From Paragordius varius (lineage: Eukaryota > Nematomorpha): a stretch of DNA of 64,000 bases. Both the position numbers and the translations under genes were made by a program. The stretch lies in NCBI GenBank assembly GCA_964247055.1, contig OZ176053.1, positions 10,602,001 through 10,666,000 of the forward strand, read 5' to 3'. This document shows, piece by piece, positions 26,901-40,500 of this stretch (positions are counted from its first letter, which is position 1; each line of letters starts with the position of its first letter). A model generated the notes under the pieces. It saw only the letters and a program-made list of their open reading frames with translations. It made no database searches and was not told the origin of the DNA.

Positions 26901-29900
26901 TTTCTTTCAAGTGAATTTTTAATACGTATAAAAATTTTTTAAAAAAATACTAAAAAAGGCATTCTATGGTTTAAACCTTCGGCTTTCAGATAGGCTATAT
27001 TTTTTTTGTTAGTTTTCGTTCTTTCACTTATTAGGCTTTTTTTCTTGAGTTGGTTCTTACAAAAAATTCTTTATTTATACCTAGTGAATATACTTTATTT
27101 TTTAAAATTATTGGTTGTTTTGTATTTTTAATTTCAGATGGATGTTGTGTAGCCACTTTTAGTAGAATTTACTATTATGGGATTAAACCATTTGTATTTA
27201 CCTAATCTTTTTATTCAATTTAATTGTAGAATTTATCTAACTTTATTCTGTGAATTGGTTAATTTGACATGTCAATTTGCCTGGATTTTGCTTGCAAGTC
27301 TCTCTTATCGGGCTTTACGATTACTTATTGTTATCTTTGCCATATCCGGCATAATTGGATCGCTTAGGGGATATGAAGAGCTTGTGCAGCCGCCCGAATC
27401 TATCACACTATACATAAGCCCCTTTTATATTTTTAATACTTTGGCCCTTAGCTTGTTTAGTATCTTATTTAATGCCTAGAATTTTGTTATTCATGCATGG
27501 AATATTACATGTATCGACTTGTTCGTTTGAATATTTTAACATATGTACACGAGGAATGATTGTTATTTTTAAATTAAATACAAATTTAAAAATTAAATTT
27601 CGGAAAAATCCTATTGGTGGCTTCAATTTTCTTTTTTGTTTTGGCCTTTCCATGCCAATAGGTATCAGAAAATTCAAAAATAATGGGGTGGTGCAAAACC
27701 TTGTTGAGGAGTGTTATTATCAAATCGTTACGGCTTTACAATATTTTTGACAGAAAAAAGTGATCAAAAAGGCGTTATAAAAATATTTGTTGAGAGGTGA
27801 GAGTTAAATAAAATTCAACAATTGAAAAACGACTCAAAGTTAAATGTATTGATTCCATTTTCAGAGATAAAATTCATTAAAATGGCCAATATATATTTTA
27901 CCACACCTATATTTAAAAAGTAAACAATTTTAAAGGTTAATATCAAAACAATACTTATATTTTTTCATATATCATAACATATTAATTAACACTTGTGGAC
28001 TTTCAATTACTTTTTTGATATATAGATACTTTTGTAAAAATTCATTTCATTAAGGTTAAACGTTAAGTATTTTGGCCTTAACAACAATTAATAAATTAGA
28101 TTACGAAATGTTTTTATATTTCAAGGTTATAAAGGACATTAAATTCAAATGTAAGCTAAAATAACTATGTGAATCAAATAAAAGCGCTATATTCAAAAAC
28201 AATAGTTTCCTATGTCGATTAAATTAGCTCTCAAATCTAAATTAAATTTTTGGCATAGAATCTTGATTCAAAAGTTATATAGCACAGACTAAATCAAGAG
28301 ATAAAAAAGATATTTTAATAATATTAGTAGTGTAGTACATATAAAATTATATATATATTAAAAAAAACTATAATAATAATAATAATAAAAGGTTTCAAAA
28401 AGAGCAATTATAGATGGTAGAATGGTTATGGGGGCAGACTTGTCACTATACTTGTTAATATATCAAAGATCAAACCCTTAATTTGCCCATTTTTCTAATA
28501 AATGTCCGTCCTAAGAAAGATATTAAATCTTTCAAATGCTTTTAAAAAAATTTCCCTTTATATATAAAGTAAATATAATTTTTGTATTCACATATATATC
28601 ACTAACTTTATTAAGTATAAGTTAGTAGTTAAGCTTTATATTTTGACAAAGGCTGATATACAAACCTATGTTTAAAAAAAAGTTTGTTAATTGAATTAAT
28701 TATGTGACTCAAAATTCTTATAGAGCTAGTTGTGATTTCGCTATACATGTTTATTAAGCGATACCTGAAAGTTGATCGATAGAAAGAACTTTATTCATGC
28801 TAGACATTGAGAGGATAATTTCATCAAATACTGGAATGCTCCCATGGACTAATCCTGTATTACCACCCTATGATAAAATAAAAATTATAAATGGGATGCC
28901 CGATAAAAGAAGCAAAAGCTTGTTAGACAGTTTATAAATACAATCATTTACAGTCACAATCAGTCGATTGATGCTAAAAATGCAATATAATTAAAGTTTA
29001 TGGTGTTATCTACATAAGGCAAATTTAAATAGTGACCAAAATTTTTAAGGCCAGCCTTGGTAAGGTCAGAACTGGTCTGACCCTAGAACCCTGGTTTCCA
29101 AAATGGGGCGTAGAAAAATTTAAAGGGGCTAAAAATTTGGAGAAAAAACCATAAATTTATATGCTTAGAGTTAACTTAATAGATTTATCGTTTGATGTAA
29201 ACAGGGGCGCAAGAATTTTTTTCAATATGGTGTGGGGTGAAAAAAAGGTAGGAACCCTTGCCATAGAAGTAATCAATAAAAATTTTATAAACCTGTGGTA
29301 CAATGGCTAATTTTCTGTCATTACAATAGGAAACAATTTTAGATACCTCTTGAACAGTTTTAGGTCTTAAAACTAATCTGCTTGATCCTATTTATAAATA
29401 TATAATAATAAATTATTAGAAAAATAAATGATTAGCTTTGAAATTTGAAAAGAATACGGCATACATAACAGTACGCTGGATATTATATTCAAAAAAGATT
29501 TTATAATTTGTAGTAAACAGAAAATATATATACCGAAAAGATATTATATAGGTATTCATTCTTATCAAAAATATAATTATGGAAAAAATAAAAATTTTTG
29601 CGAAAACATTGCATTTTAAAAATAATCTTAGAAATTTGAAACATTTCATTAAAATTAAATCTTTTAGAAAAATATTTTATGCTGAATAAAAAAATTACAA
29701 CATACCTTTGCATTCTTGCAACCAATCCACGTTATAGGCATCAAGCAACGATTGATCTGTAATAACTTGTGAAGGAGTTAGAAAGCTATTAAAATAATTT
29801 ATATCCTCGGTTTTTAGATTTGCAAACCATCCTCTTTTAATATCATTATATTTAAGATATGTCGGTTGTGGATGTAAAAATCTTTTTAAAATTTTGAACA

Positions 29901-29901
29901 T
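20926..29901 (-). CDS. D2HGDH: D-2-hydroxyglutarate dehydrogenase, canonical form (module B)
   Basis: Mitochondrial FAD enzyme oxidising D-2-hydroxyglutarate to 2-oxoglutarate. Shared exons: 29706-29901, 29293-29387, 28765-28867, 25882-26076, 25511-25595, 25348-25431, 25194-25286. Module B exons: 22921-22983, 22678-22797, 21732-21905, 20926-21215 (TGA). Expected length 498 residues (human 521). FAD-binding blocks: [67 protein letters not shown]-terminal catalytic blocks in module [37 protein letters not shown] (metal His), [17 protein letters not shown]. One oddity: exon 25882-26076 carries a run of seven A (minus strand, 26038-26046 region) where six would keep frame between GCVQK and TLDETV; this is either a homopolymer sequencing error or a real frameshift. 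Start is the ATG at 29901; [10 protein letters not shown] fits a mitochondrial leader. Enzyme identity is very secure. Confidence 0.93.
22035..22326. mobile_element. SPIN-like hAT MITE in a D2HGDH intron
   Basis: Ends CAGAAGTGTCCAACA and TGTTGGACACCCCTG (reverse CAGGGGTGTCCAACA), subterminal GGCC/GCGGCCC patches, and 8-bp target duplication tattagat / ttttagat (7 of 8). Typical of the CAGGGGTGTCCAA class of hAT elements. No coding. Confidence 0.85.
22997..23002 (-). terminator. Candidate poly(A) signal for D2HGDH module A
   Basis: AATAAA on the minus strand, about 225 nt after the module A stop and just upstream of the module B splice acceptor at 22984. Its use would end the module A transcript before module B. 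Chance occurrence is also likely in this composition. Confidence 0.25.
23225..24570 (-). CDS. D2HGDH: Alternative, diverged C-terminal half of D2HGDH (module A)
   Basis: Two exons, 24091-24570 and 23225-23772 (TGA), sit between shared exon 7 and module B. Exon 24570 begins in phase 1 (G|CT), exactly as module B's first exon does, so exon 7 could join either; a module A protein would be about 625 residues. Homology to the C-terminal FAD-oxidase domain is clear: [71 protein letters not shown]. Metal-binding His/His/Glu residues are kept, but the YKYD motif is VSYD, losing the Lys that contacts substrate in human D2HGDH, and GDGN is GDQN. Two hydrophilic insertions are present, after SGTY and after SAEHG. 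One intron position (before the GHFGD block, phase 1) is shared with module B, while module B's other internal introns are absent. Could be a mutually exclusive terminal exon set, or a decaying duplicate. Confidence 0.8.
26138..26457. mobile_element. SPIN-like hAT MITE, older copy
   Basis: Left end CAGGGCTGTCCAATTTGG, with GACGGACCGC close by; right part GGATCGCATGCAGCCCGC...GCTGGCC has a decayed end. Flanks gattaatt and gttaatca are similar. Lies in the D2HGDH intron 3. Confidence 0.6.
26578..27770 (-). mobile_element. Degenerate transposon, copy 1 (shares both ends with 49.1-50.76 kb)
   Basis: The segment from CACTAGTCGACAAATTTGGAC (26,582) to about 26,760, and the segment 27,540-27,730 ending GGTGCAAAACCTTGTTGAGGAG, both recur in reverse orientation at 50,590-50,760 and 49,140-49,320. 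Read on the minus strand, 27,230-27,320 gives a LASKIQ-type segment similar to a transposon-associated protein family I remember from animal genomes. Coding is badly decayed. Class not determined. Confidence 0.5.
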
Positions 29902-30009
29902 TTAAAATTTAAATACCTAACTGATTAAAATGTTTAGCATGATGATATTTTAAATAATAGCAAATATTAAAACATTATAAAGTTAATATTTTATAATGAT
30001 ACTTTTATA

Positions 30010-30330
30010 GTAAGCCGAGAAATTTGAAATTATTTATATATCTCCAAAAATTACCCTTGAAGCAATTTTTGCAAAAGTGTGGACCTCTTTATAATTAAAA
30101 ATAAAATGTTGTTGTTATAGCGCCAAGACTGTCTGATTTTTCTTAAAATTGGCCAATCGATTTAGTCCCATGTAAAACTAATGGTTGGTCCCAAAATTTT
30201 AGTTTAAAGCACTTTTCAAAAAACGTTAATAATTCATTTAACAATGTCCACATAAAAATATCCTGATAAAATATTATTATAATACATATATATTAATACA
30301 GGGATATCATGGTGCTTTTTGTAATCACCC
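30010..30330. repeat. Dispersed repeat 'B', copy 4
   Basis: Contains a rearranged or diverged set of the B blocks, including CAAAATTTTAGTTT and ATCCTGATAAAATATT...GGGATATCATGGTGCTTTTTG. The weakest of the four copies. Confidence 0.35.
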
Positions 30331-31008
30331 TTACCAGTCATTTAACTATTAACTTTTCACATTTATGACCTGGTTTACCTTTAGTTATATACCAGAGCTC
30401 ATCCTAATAAAACCAGTTTTGAATGTTTATTTGGTTAAAATATAATTAGCAAACATAATTCTTATGTATTTAATAAATACATTTTTTAAATATGTGACTT
30501 CTATAGTTTAAAATTGGGACACCCCAAACCCGAACAAACACCTCATCTTAAATCAAAATATATCAAGTTTTTGCTATAATGTAGCCTGGCTTCTTAAAAT
30601 TAATTATTTCCATTTTTTAACCATGATATGCATTTATTAGCCTGTTGCATTAACGATATGAAGAAATTATAGAAAAAAATGGCGAAAAGTTTGAGATAAT
30701 GATTTTTTTACAATTTTGCATTTTTTGTATATGGGCCTAAAAGACTAAAAAAAGCATATTCTTATATCCGGATATATAAATTAAATAGTTTTCAAGATAT
30801 CTAAAGTTCAAATCGCTCTCAGATTAAAACTTTCTCAAAAGGTAATGTAGTGCTAAAATAATTTGTTTTTGTGACTTACCATTATTTTAAATGTAAATTT
30901 TTACACACAAAACTATATATTTAATATAGAACACGAAATTTCAATATTGATATTATTTTAAATTTAACTCAATAAATAATTTTCTTTATTATTGGGATGT
31001 TACCTGAA

Positions 31009-31505
31009 TAGAACAACTCATTTCAGTCTTTCGATTCAAATTGGTAGTTAGATACCCCGGGGTTGATTAAAATTAAATATTTTAAAAAATATCGAATAAA
31101 TTGAAGCCATGGCATATGTTTCAACTCTCATAACATTTATTCGAAAATACTTGATTATACTTATTCAGAGGTAAAATACAAGGGGATAAATTTAGCCATT
31201 ATATGTGTGCGTAAGCTAAATATATAATTTAGCAAAATACCACTTTTTCTGTTTATATCAAACTTAAATGTGATTTTAATAGAAAATTTTAGGATTAGAA
31301 TCAAATAAACACGATATTTTGCGAAAATGTTGTAAATAAAATTGGGGTCCAAGTAGTATGATACGGGGCTTTTTCTAAAACTAAATTTAATTTAGATATT
31401 TTGGCTTATATATATAATTTTTATCCGGATATAGGTATATTCTTTCAGTAGTTTTCAAAAAATCAACTTAAATATTGTCTGGGGTATTTATATACTCAAA
31501 CAATG
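31009..31505 (+). mobile_element. TTAA-MITE family 'A', damaged copy
   Basis: Has the internal hairpin and blocks of the family (CATTTCAGTCTTTCGATTCAAATTGG, ATACCCCGGGG, AAATTGAAGCCATGGC, TGGGGTCCAAGTAGTATGATACGGG, CTGGGGTATTTATATACTC) but both outermost ends are eroded and no TTAA pair is visible. Confidence 0.7.
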
Positions 31506-31519
31506 TAAAATTACTGATT

Positions 31520-32900
31520 ATTTGATTTTTAAAAAAGTTTTTCATGCCCATTGTTTTTATTTTTTAGCATTTTTATGCGACAATATAAATGAAATTCCAA
31601 TTGTTAGTGCGAACAAAAAAGATTTAATATCACAAAACAATTTTTTGCCAGAAGCCTTAGAATGATCATATAATTTTAAAATATTAAAATTGCTCTTAAA
31701 TTTTCTATTATTAAATCAAACCAAAAAATGGCATTTTCAGCTAAGTTTATTAAATGATATGTATCATAAATAAAATCATGAGTCAAAATATAAGATATTA
31801 TATTTTTCGTAAGGTCCTTGGAAGACTTCTGGATTAAAAAATTGCATTTCAGTCATACCAAAAGTTGTTGCGATTAAGCGATAAGTTTAAATCATATAAT
31901 TGCTATATAAAAAAACACTGTGCTAATAAATTGTGTTTATATATGATTTAGCCTTATATTTTGCAACATGAATCTATTTTTATCAACCTTTAACAAAATT
32001 ATAATAACGATATTTTCTTTAGCTGCGTGCAAAAATCACCACATTTTACCATTTTATTAAGTGTTTTAGTCAATTGTGATTTAATATTTTAACGTTTAAG
32101 TTATTTTCTAAATATAAAAATATTGAATCGTAAAAAAAGTAGTCATAATATTAATGTTGACGTTATGTAAATAAATTACTTTAAAATCCTATTTTGATTT
32201 AAAGCTTAAATCATTCTAGACGTGATTTATCAGATAATGTTAGTATAAATTAAAATCAATTGCGTTCTTATTAAATTTCGCGCCAAAGTTTTGATTATTT
32301 TCTTTTTAAGACCTGATAAAATATAATACATTTATAAAGGATATTTCGCTTTTAGGATTATTATTATTATAATATTAACAAAAAATTTTTAGAAGTGTTT
32401 TCCTGAATCGCAATTATCTTGTTTCGATCAAATGTGCGAGAAACAATTTTAGTTTTGGCTAGTAGCTGAAATAATAACTTTTTCTAACATAATCTAATTA
32501 TTTTATTTAAATGATCACTAAGTGTTTTAACTACTTTATCATATATTAAAACATTTTCTTACTGAAAGAGTTTTGGAGTGCAGTGTGGTAATCTACCCCT
32601 ATTGAGCGCTATGCGGCCAGCCGTTGGATTAGTTCGACACAATTTAGGGGCATCAAAACGGTTTGTAATTCATGGGCTAGCCCAAAATTGAAAATGGCTC
32701 CATCTTTGTCGAATTCTTTGTAATATTTGTAGTTTTTAAAATATTATTAAAGTAAACATTATGAGCCGAGAATGTTAGTAGGAAACCATATACCGGAACT
32801 TTTTTTGGCAGACATTTGGGTTTGGAAGCGGGCACAAAACTTTGTCTTAAACAAATGATTGACAAGTAGCTAGCTTTGGATCTAGCATTAACGGTTTTTC
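31520..32900. other. Intergenic A+T-rich DNA between D2HGDH and STOML2
   Basis: No gene recognised. A G+C-richer patch at 32,570-32,880 (for example TATGCGGCCAGCCGTTGG) looks like old transposon sequence, but I could not assign it. Confidence 0.4.
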
Positions 32901-32917
32901 TAATGAATATAATAAAT

Positions 32918-33175
32918 CAGGGGTGGCCAATACGCGGGCCGCCAAAAACTTGAACATTCATAATTTGACTCACAAAATCTTAGCAAAATTGATATTTATT
33001 AAACAAGTTTTCTGAATAAGTCCACCCAATTCAACGAATTAGATATTGTCATATTGTGTTTGAATTTTACAGTATCGTGTTTGAAATCTAAAAATATTAT
33101 TAATATTTATTGAATACGGCCCGTTGAAGCTATAGAGTCAAAAATGCATTAATCCATTTGTGTTGACGACCCCTG
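32918..33175. mobile_element. SPIN-like hAT MITE
   Basis: Ends CAGGGGTGGCCAATACGCGGGCCGCC and TGTTGACGACCCCTG, with an internal ATACGGCCCGTTGAAGC block like the copy at 22,035. Target duplication not clear. Confidence 0.75.
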
Positions 33176-34446
33176 CTATAAAGAAAAGGTTCTAAAAATC
33201 ATAAATTAATTTTTATTGTAATATATAATTAATAGATTAACGAAATATTTCGAGTCATAATATTTAACATAAAACGCATAATCTCTCGATATTTGGGATC
33301 ATTTTCTAAAACTCTAAATATTTTAGGCCTTATCAAAAAAATATCATCCTTTAAAAAATTTTGTTGGAGCCACATGAGAGTTTTAATTTAAACACACTGT
33401 TTTAAACTTTTAAATGCATGACAACATATCATTTTATGAATGAGAATAAGTCTCTCTTATTTAATCAACCGAAATATATGTGTACTTTTAAGTTTTTGAG
33501 GAGTTTGTACCTATTTAAATTAAATTAGTTAAATATCTAATTTAAATAAATTATGTAGTAGTTTTAATTTTTTCCAATCAATTCCATTGGTAAAAGGGTA
33601 AAACTTCAAAAAAGTACGAATTGTGTTAACAAATTCTATTATCGTTTATTTTGGCGCAAAACCAATGTTGTAACTAGTCTGTTTGCTCAGACTAAATTTA
33701 TTTATACATAAAAGAATAAGAGATATCTTAATATGGCCTTAATTTTTTTATTTCCCGCTTTGTACTACCCATTATAATGTTATTGTAGAAACAAAACATG
33801 TTTACCCCTTTTTCGCTATAGTAAATTTAATAAATATATATATGTAAATAAAAAGTACGGAAACATGGTGCAACATTGTTTATAAAAAGTTAAATAAAAC
33901 ATTTTTTTATTTATTTTGGGCCATGCGTTATTAATTCGCTTTATAAAATGTGATATATCTAGTAATATTTGTTTAAATATGTTTCCTATTTTTCGAAAAT
34001 TTAATTAATAATATCCACCATCAAACCTATGATACCATAAATTCTCAAACTATTTTATTCTACATTCGGCATACATAAGTTAGCAAATATTTAATGAGTA
34101 ATTTTATTTGGCTGAATTGCATTGTCGTTGCATTGTTCTTAGCAATTGGTAACTTATGAAACCTAAAAATAAAATCGGAGTGATGCTATGGCAATGCATA
34201 TCAGATAAATATAATTCAACCATTTTTTTATATAAATAATTCATATCTGAATTACAAAATATATTTTCTTGTATGTTTTTTGTTTCAAATTAAAAAATTA
34301 TTTAGTCTCCAGGTCAGCGCTGAATAAATCAATAATTTAAATTTCAAGTAACAAATACTGTGTATTAGGTTTTGGTTAGTACAGACAAAGTATACAATTG
34401 AAACACAACCTTGACCTACAAATCAAAATAAGACATGCAAAAAATA

Positions 34447-34452
34447 TTTATT
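34447..34452 (-). terminator. Candidate poly(A) signal for STOML2
   Basis: AATAAA on the minus strand about 56 nt after the STOML2 stop codon. Confidence 0.4.
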
Positions 34453-34507
34453 AATCAAGGATAGATGTTAAATATTATATTATTTCTGCAAGACCAGCTT
34501 TTGATGT

Positions 34508-37500
34508 TTACCATTTACGATGTTTTTCTGTATTATTTGTGTTGGTATGAAAACTATTTGTGGTTGAATCAAATGTGTTTTGTGGTTTTCTACCCTTTGG
34601 GATGGTAAAAATTTTCATTTTGTTTGAATTTTGTTCACCTGTTTGTGGTGTTTCTGTTAAGCTTCTTTCATAGTCTGTCAATGAATTTGGGTCAGTGTTA
34701 TTATCTGTCATCTCACTTTTAGTGTTGTCGTGTTTTTTGGTACCAATAAAAGTTTCATTATCAGCATAAATACCTGAACTTTTGGATGAAAGCGTTTTGT
34801 AGATAGACATGGCCTACAGGTAAAAGAAATTTTTTTATTCTTTGTTGCAACAAAACTTTTATCATTATATTTGACATTCAAAAAAAGAAATTGGGCACAT
34901 ATAAAAGTCATAAAAGATTAGGCCCTATATAATAAAATTTTTTTTTGAATATATGAATATATTAACGACAAATTAACATAATTTGTTAAATGGTATATGG
35001 AGAAAAATATTTTTTACGTAAAATACCTGAGCTACCATGTTAGAAATGTCGCCAGTTTGGGCAGGTAAGATGAGAGTGTTACTGCTTTTTGCCAGGTTTC
35101 CAAATTGATTAACATACTGTTCTGCTATGGCAAATGAAGCAGCATGTTTTCCCTCCTATTATTATTCGTTTTCATTGTAAAAAAGGATTTTATTAACAAT
35201 GTATTAATAAAAAAATGTATGATAAAAAATATACTAATAAATATAGTGAAACAAAATTTATATACACATATGTATATTGCGTTCATGATCAAAAATTATA
35301 AGAGCTATAAAGCTCAAATTTATTAAAAATATCCGAATTGAGTGGTTAAATTTTAGAATCAAATACTGTTAAAATTTACACCAGTAATTTCTTAAAATAA
35401 TACAAAACAAACTGTTTAAAAATAATTAAGTTTGTGTCTCAATACTATATAACATTTAAAAATGTAAAAATCTTTCAGTAAACCCTTAAAGGAAATGGAT
35501 TAATCAAAAAGAAAGATTTACAAATATCAAATCTTTTTTGATAAGTTTTAAAATATATTTGATATAAAGCATTCAAAAAGTGGTCAGATTAAAAATTAGC
35601 AAAAAACGCATGTATTGTACATAAATAATTAGTGAAATTTATTTTTTTAAACCTTTTAAATTTTAGATACTTAAACTCCTTAATAATTTATCTAATGCAT
35701 AATTTAAACATGTGAATTAGCCTATATTAAAAAACATACATAACTTTTACAAGAACCAGGGTTTTTATTCTTACCCCTCTTTAAAAAAAAATTGAAAATG
35801 TATAAAATAGTTTATATCCGGTTTCCACAATAAAACCTTTTTTAACATCCTTTAGCAAAAAGAATTGATAATTTGGACCAATATATATGGAAAAACTCAT
35901 CCACAAATGACAAAAAATTATAAGGTAATCATTTTATAGAATTAATCATATCTTTTACATCACAAATATTATTGTATTCATATTTATAAAAAATAAAAAT
36001 TTTAATATATCTAATATATAATTAAGCGATCCTATGCATATTTTTTCAATTATTTTGGATAAAGATATTAGAAAAGTTTTTAAGTTTAAAAAATAACAAT
36101 TCCATTTTAAATTTTATTTGGAAGTACAAAGTATAGCATTATGCAGTCCGAAAAATTTAGAAATCCATGATTTGCAAACATATGATCAAAAAATCAATGA
36201 AAATGATTATTCTCAAACAATTTTAGTCGCTATGTTTAGATTTTAGAGTCTTATGCTAGATCCATAAATGCCCACATGTGCGAATTATGTACATATTTCT
36301 GCACAGAATTTTTTTTTCGCTGGAATGAGAGAGTGGTACCAATTGCACGTCAAGAAAATGCCAGAATGCAGAAAAAAATTATATTAAATAGTATACCAGA
36401 ATAAAACGTTCATAGAAATTGGGCAATCCCCAAAACGATCTTTACTCAGTTTTATTGGTAGGAGTCGCACATTAGGTAATGGCGTCAATTTTATTTTGTA
36501 CAGGACGAATTCCGTGTTTCGATAGCTCAAAACCTAGGAATTTAATATTGTCTGATAAAGTTTCAGTTTATCTTTTCTTAACGTAAAACCGAATTTTTGC
36601 AACCTTGCTAGGGTCTCGTTAGGTTTTTATCATATTCATCTTTTGTATAACCAACAATCAATTCTTTGATGGAAAACATATCTCATATTATCCCGACATT
36701 CGACACGATCGCGTCTAAATGTGCGGGATCCACACGGTTCTCGTCCATTGATTTGAGGGACGCTTACCTTCGAATTCCGGTGGATGAGGAGAGCAAAAAA
36801 TATTTGGTAATTACTGCCCCGATGGAATATTTCCAATTTAATCACCTACCATTTCGATTGAAGGTATCCCCCATGCTTTTCCAGAGAATAATGGATGAGT
36901 TACTTAAAGATTGTATGGGCACAATGGCCTACCTCGACAATGTATTGATTGTGGTAATACAAAAGATGAACATGATAGAAACCTTAACGAGACCCTAACA
37001 AGGTTACAAAAATTCGGGTTTACGTTAAGAAAAGATAAATTGAAACTGTATCAGGAGAATATTAAATTCCTGGGTTTTGAGTTATCAAAACAAGGAATTC
37101 GGCCTGTACAAGATAAAATCGACGCCATTACGAAATGTGCGACACCTACCATAGTCGATAAATATACCGATAAACTTCCAAACTTCGACCTCCAAATGGC
37201 CATATTCTAACTTTTAAAAAAATCCAGTTTTGGCCATATATTTTACAAACTGTGAGTATATTTTTTTTACATGAAAAGTTATAATTGAGACCTATACATT
37301 TAAGAATACCAAGTGCGTTTGTGATATCGTCGCTTTTAATTATTTTTTCGACATGATTTTAATAAATGAGTCAAGAGAACTTCGATTATCGCTTGCACTT
37401 GAAGCTTATAATATTAAGATTCACCTATCTGGTTCCTAAAAATATTATTTTTTTCCATCAACAAGCTTTCGCATTTCATCCATGTATCATCTATATATAC

Positions 37501-40500
37501 CTGTTGTGAAAGAAGTATCCGTCTCCAACTCGCTTTGCTTCTCTGAATTTTTTAAAGATAATATTTCAACCACGGAAGACCCAAAAATTGTCTTTTACAT
37601 CACGAATAGAGTTTATAGAATGTGTTTTATCTTTAGAAGTCAAAAAATCACGCCATAGAGGATCCAATTTCCAAATGTTGAATGACTAATTTACCATTAA
37701 CAAAACTATCTAGAGTTTTGGTAATTGTGTAAACATGAGTTTTACCTATTTGATGAACTTCTTTAAATGCTTCTTACATAGTATATTGGCATCGTTTGCA
37801 AATAACTTGATTTTTTTGTCATCGAAGTAATAAGGCGAATTTCATTTGAGAACAATGAATAAATAGGTTGTTTTGTTTTCATGTGAATTGTAAAAAGATT
37901 TAATAAAAAAAAAAATAAAACGAGCTAGGTCATTTTTTTAAGGTCGGGACCTATGACCCTAAATTTTTGACCTGGTCGGCAAAACCCTAGGTGGAAAGCA
38001 AGCTAAGCAAAAAAAATATATTTTATCCAGAGATCAGCGATAATAATTCATCAAATTTTATTTTTTCAAACTTGGCTCTTAACATAATTGATAATTAATT
38101 TTTTTTAAAGCTTCATTAACAATTACGCCATCTCAAATCGTATAATGATTTCCAATGAATTGGATGCATGTTATGAAGATGTTAAATTAATCATAATGGA
38201 ATTGTAAGTAACATTTCATTAATGTTAATTTCTACAATAATATTCGTAGATTAGGAGCGTAAAAATCATTTTTTAACAAATCTATCTATTGACAATCTTA
38301 TCATAGTAAAACTGCCGAATATACCTACCTTTAACACAATGGAAGTATTTATAAAAGATATTGTAAATTTAAAAATTAAGGCGATACCAAACCAAAAGCG
38401 CAACTAACATGAAGGCTGCTAGAAATTTGATCAATAAAAATCAAAAAACAATTTGATTAAAGAATTCGTAAAACTGATTACTGATTGCATCAATCAAATA
38501 AAATCAAAAATTTAGTAAAAAAAACTTTAAACCATTCTAAATTAACGCTATGTTTAGGAACCATAACTCGTTTTTTACACAATTAGAAAAACTCTAGATA
38601 GTTTTGTTAATTGCAAATCAGCCATGCAACAAATGGCAATAGAATCTCTATAACGCAATTTTTGCCCCTAAAAATAAAAACAGTTTATAAACTTTATATT
38701 TGATATGGATGACAATTTTTTGGTCCTCCTAATTTCACAGACGTAGTTAGCGAGTTGGAAGAGGATACTTCTTTCATAACAAGTATTAAATATGGAATGA
38801 ATGCGAAAGCTTGTTGATAAAACATACTGTTTTCGGGAACCAGATAGGTGAATCAATACAATATTTTGGAAAGCGTAAAGAGCAAGCGATAACCGATTTA
38901 GTTCTCTTGGTTAATAAAACCATGTCGACCAAATTATTTAAACAGCGACGATACCACGATGCTCTCAGATGGATGTCTTAATTATAAATTTCTATGTAAA
39001 AAATATACTCAGAGTTTGTATATATGGCCAAAACTCGAAATAAGTTAGAATAAGACCATTTGGAGGTCAAGGAATTTGGGAATATCGGTACATTTATTGG
39101 ATCAGGAGAATAACTTTCATACCCGCTTCAAATAGTGCAACGGAAAAAAATTTCTATGCAGAAATATGCAATATTTCCCAAAAAACCAACCCGTTTCGAT
39201 GAAATCGTTTAAATAAATTAATGGCCAAGGTAGGATATTGACACAACTAACAGGGATGGTGTAAGGTAAAATATTATTGATTAATTTTTTATATTTGTAA
39301 TGTTTATAACCTTTATTAAAATGGTTCAATGACTAGAGCATAAATAAGTATTTGGCTTCAAGAAATTCCTTATTCGGCAGTCTTTTCGCTGTTAATTTGG
39401 TTCTTGTATTGTATTAAATTCAATTCTTAACGCAATATATTTTGGCGGCCATTTAAATCTTATAAGGCCTTATGTATGATTCCAAGAAATATCGTTAAAT
39501 GTAGATATATAATTAATTTTAATTATTGGTGTTAGTAATACTTTTTGAAATATAATTTTTATTTAGAATTTTTTAAATATTTATGTATGTAGCATTTAAT
39601 TTTTAAAAAAGGGTCAAAATCACAACCCTACTTATCTGTTATGCGGTAAATATTTTGGATTAATTAATATTATCCATATTGTTGCATTTAAAAATTTAAT
39701 TTATGGCAATACTATTAAATATAAATCCCAAAATATTTAAAAGGATATGTAACATCATATTGAAATGATTAACACTTGGATACAAGGCATTCATTTCAGT
39801 CCTACGATTCAAATTGGGGTAGTTAGATACCCCAGGCTCGTTTAAATATGTATATTTCAAAAAATATGGAATAAATTAAAACCATGGCAAAAGTTTGCAT
39901 TTATATAACATTATTGCACTGAAATTTAATAAAAATTCATTCAAAAATATTTGATATTACTTATTCAGGGTTATAAATATTTAGTTATGACGACATGTAC
40001 GCACAAGCGAAATACAAAAATAATGCCAAATATACCAATTTTTCTGTATATATCAATGTTACTGTGATTTTAAAAAAGTAAACTTAGTTATAGGCTTAGA
40101 ATTAAATAAACAGGCTATTATGCAAAAATGAAAATAAAAATGGCGTCCAAGTAGTTTGATACGGTACTTTTTTTCAAAACTAAATTTTGTTTAGATATTT
40201 TGGCTTATTCAAACAATTTTAATAAAGATAGAAGCATAAATTTAAATTGGAACCGTTTCTTTCAATAGTTTTTTAAAATTATAAATTTAAAAATTTTCTG
40301 GGGTATTTAGATAGCCCAATTTGAATCGAAGTCTTAAGGTAAAAATGTATTTCGCTAAAGAAAAAGTAATTTTTTTTAAATATATAATAATTTGTAATAT
40401 AGTGATCACTGATTGATGAAAACACCCATGATGTATATAAAAGATAGGGGTGAATTGTTATATAACACATTATTTTGTGTTTATTACTGACACAAGGACA

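Noticed and set aside
31161-31352. Small open frames inside TTAA-MITE copies (also 45,447-45,947 and 59,344-59,778)
   Set aside because: They follow the repeat, differ among copies and have no conserved protein motif.
32570-32660. Possible tRNA (TTCGA-like box)
   Set aside because: No A box at the right distance and no cloverleaf arms.
36440-37165. Functional retrotransposon
   Set aside because: Only broken reverse-transcriptase pieces in two orientations, no LTRs or other domains; treated as a fossil.
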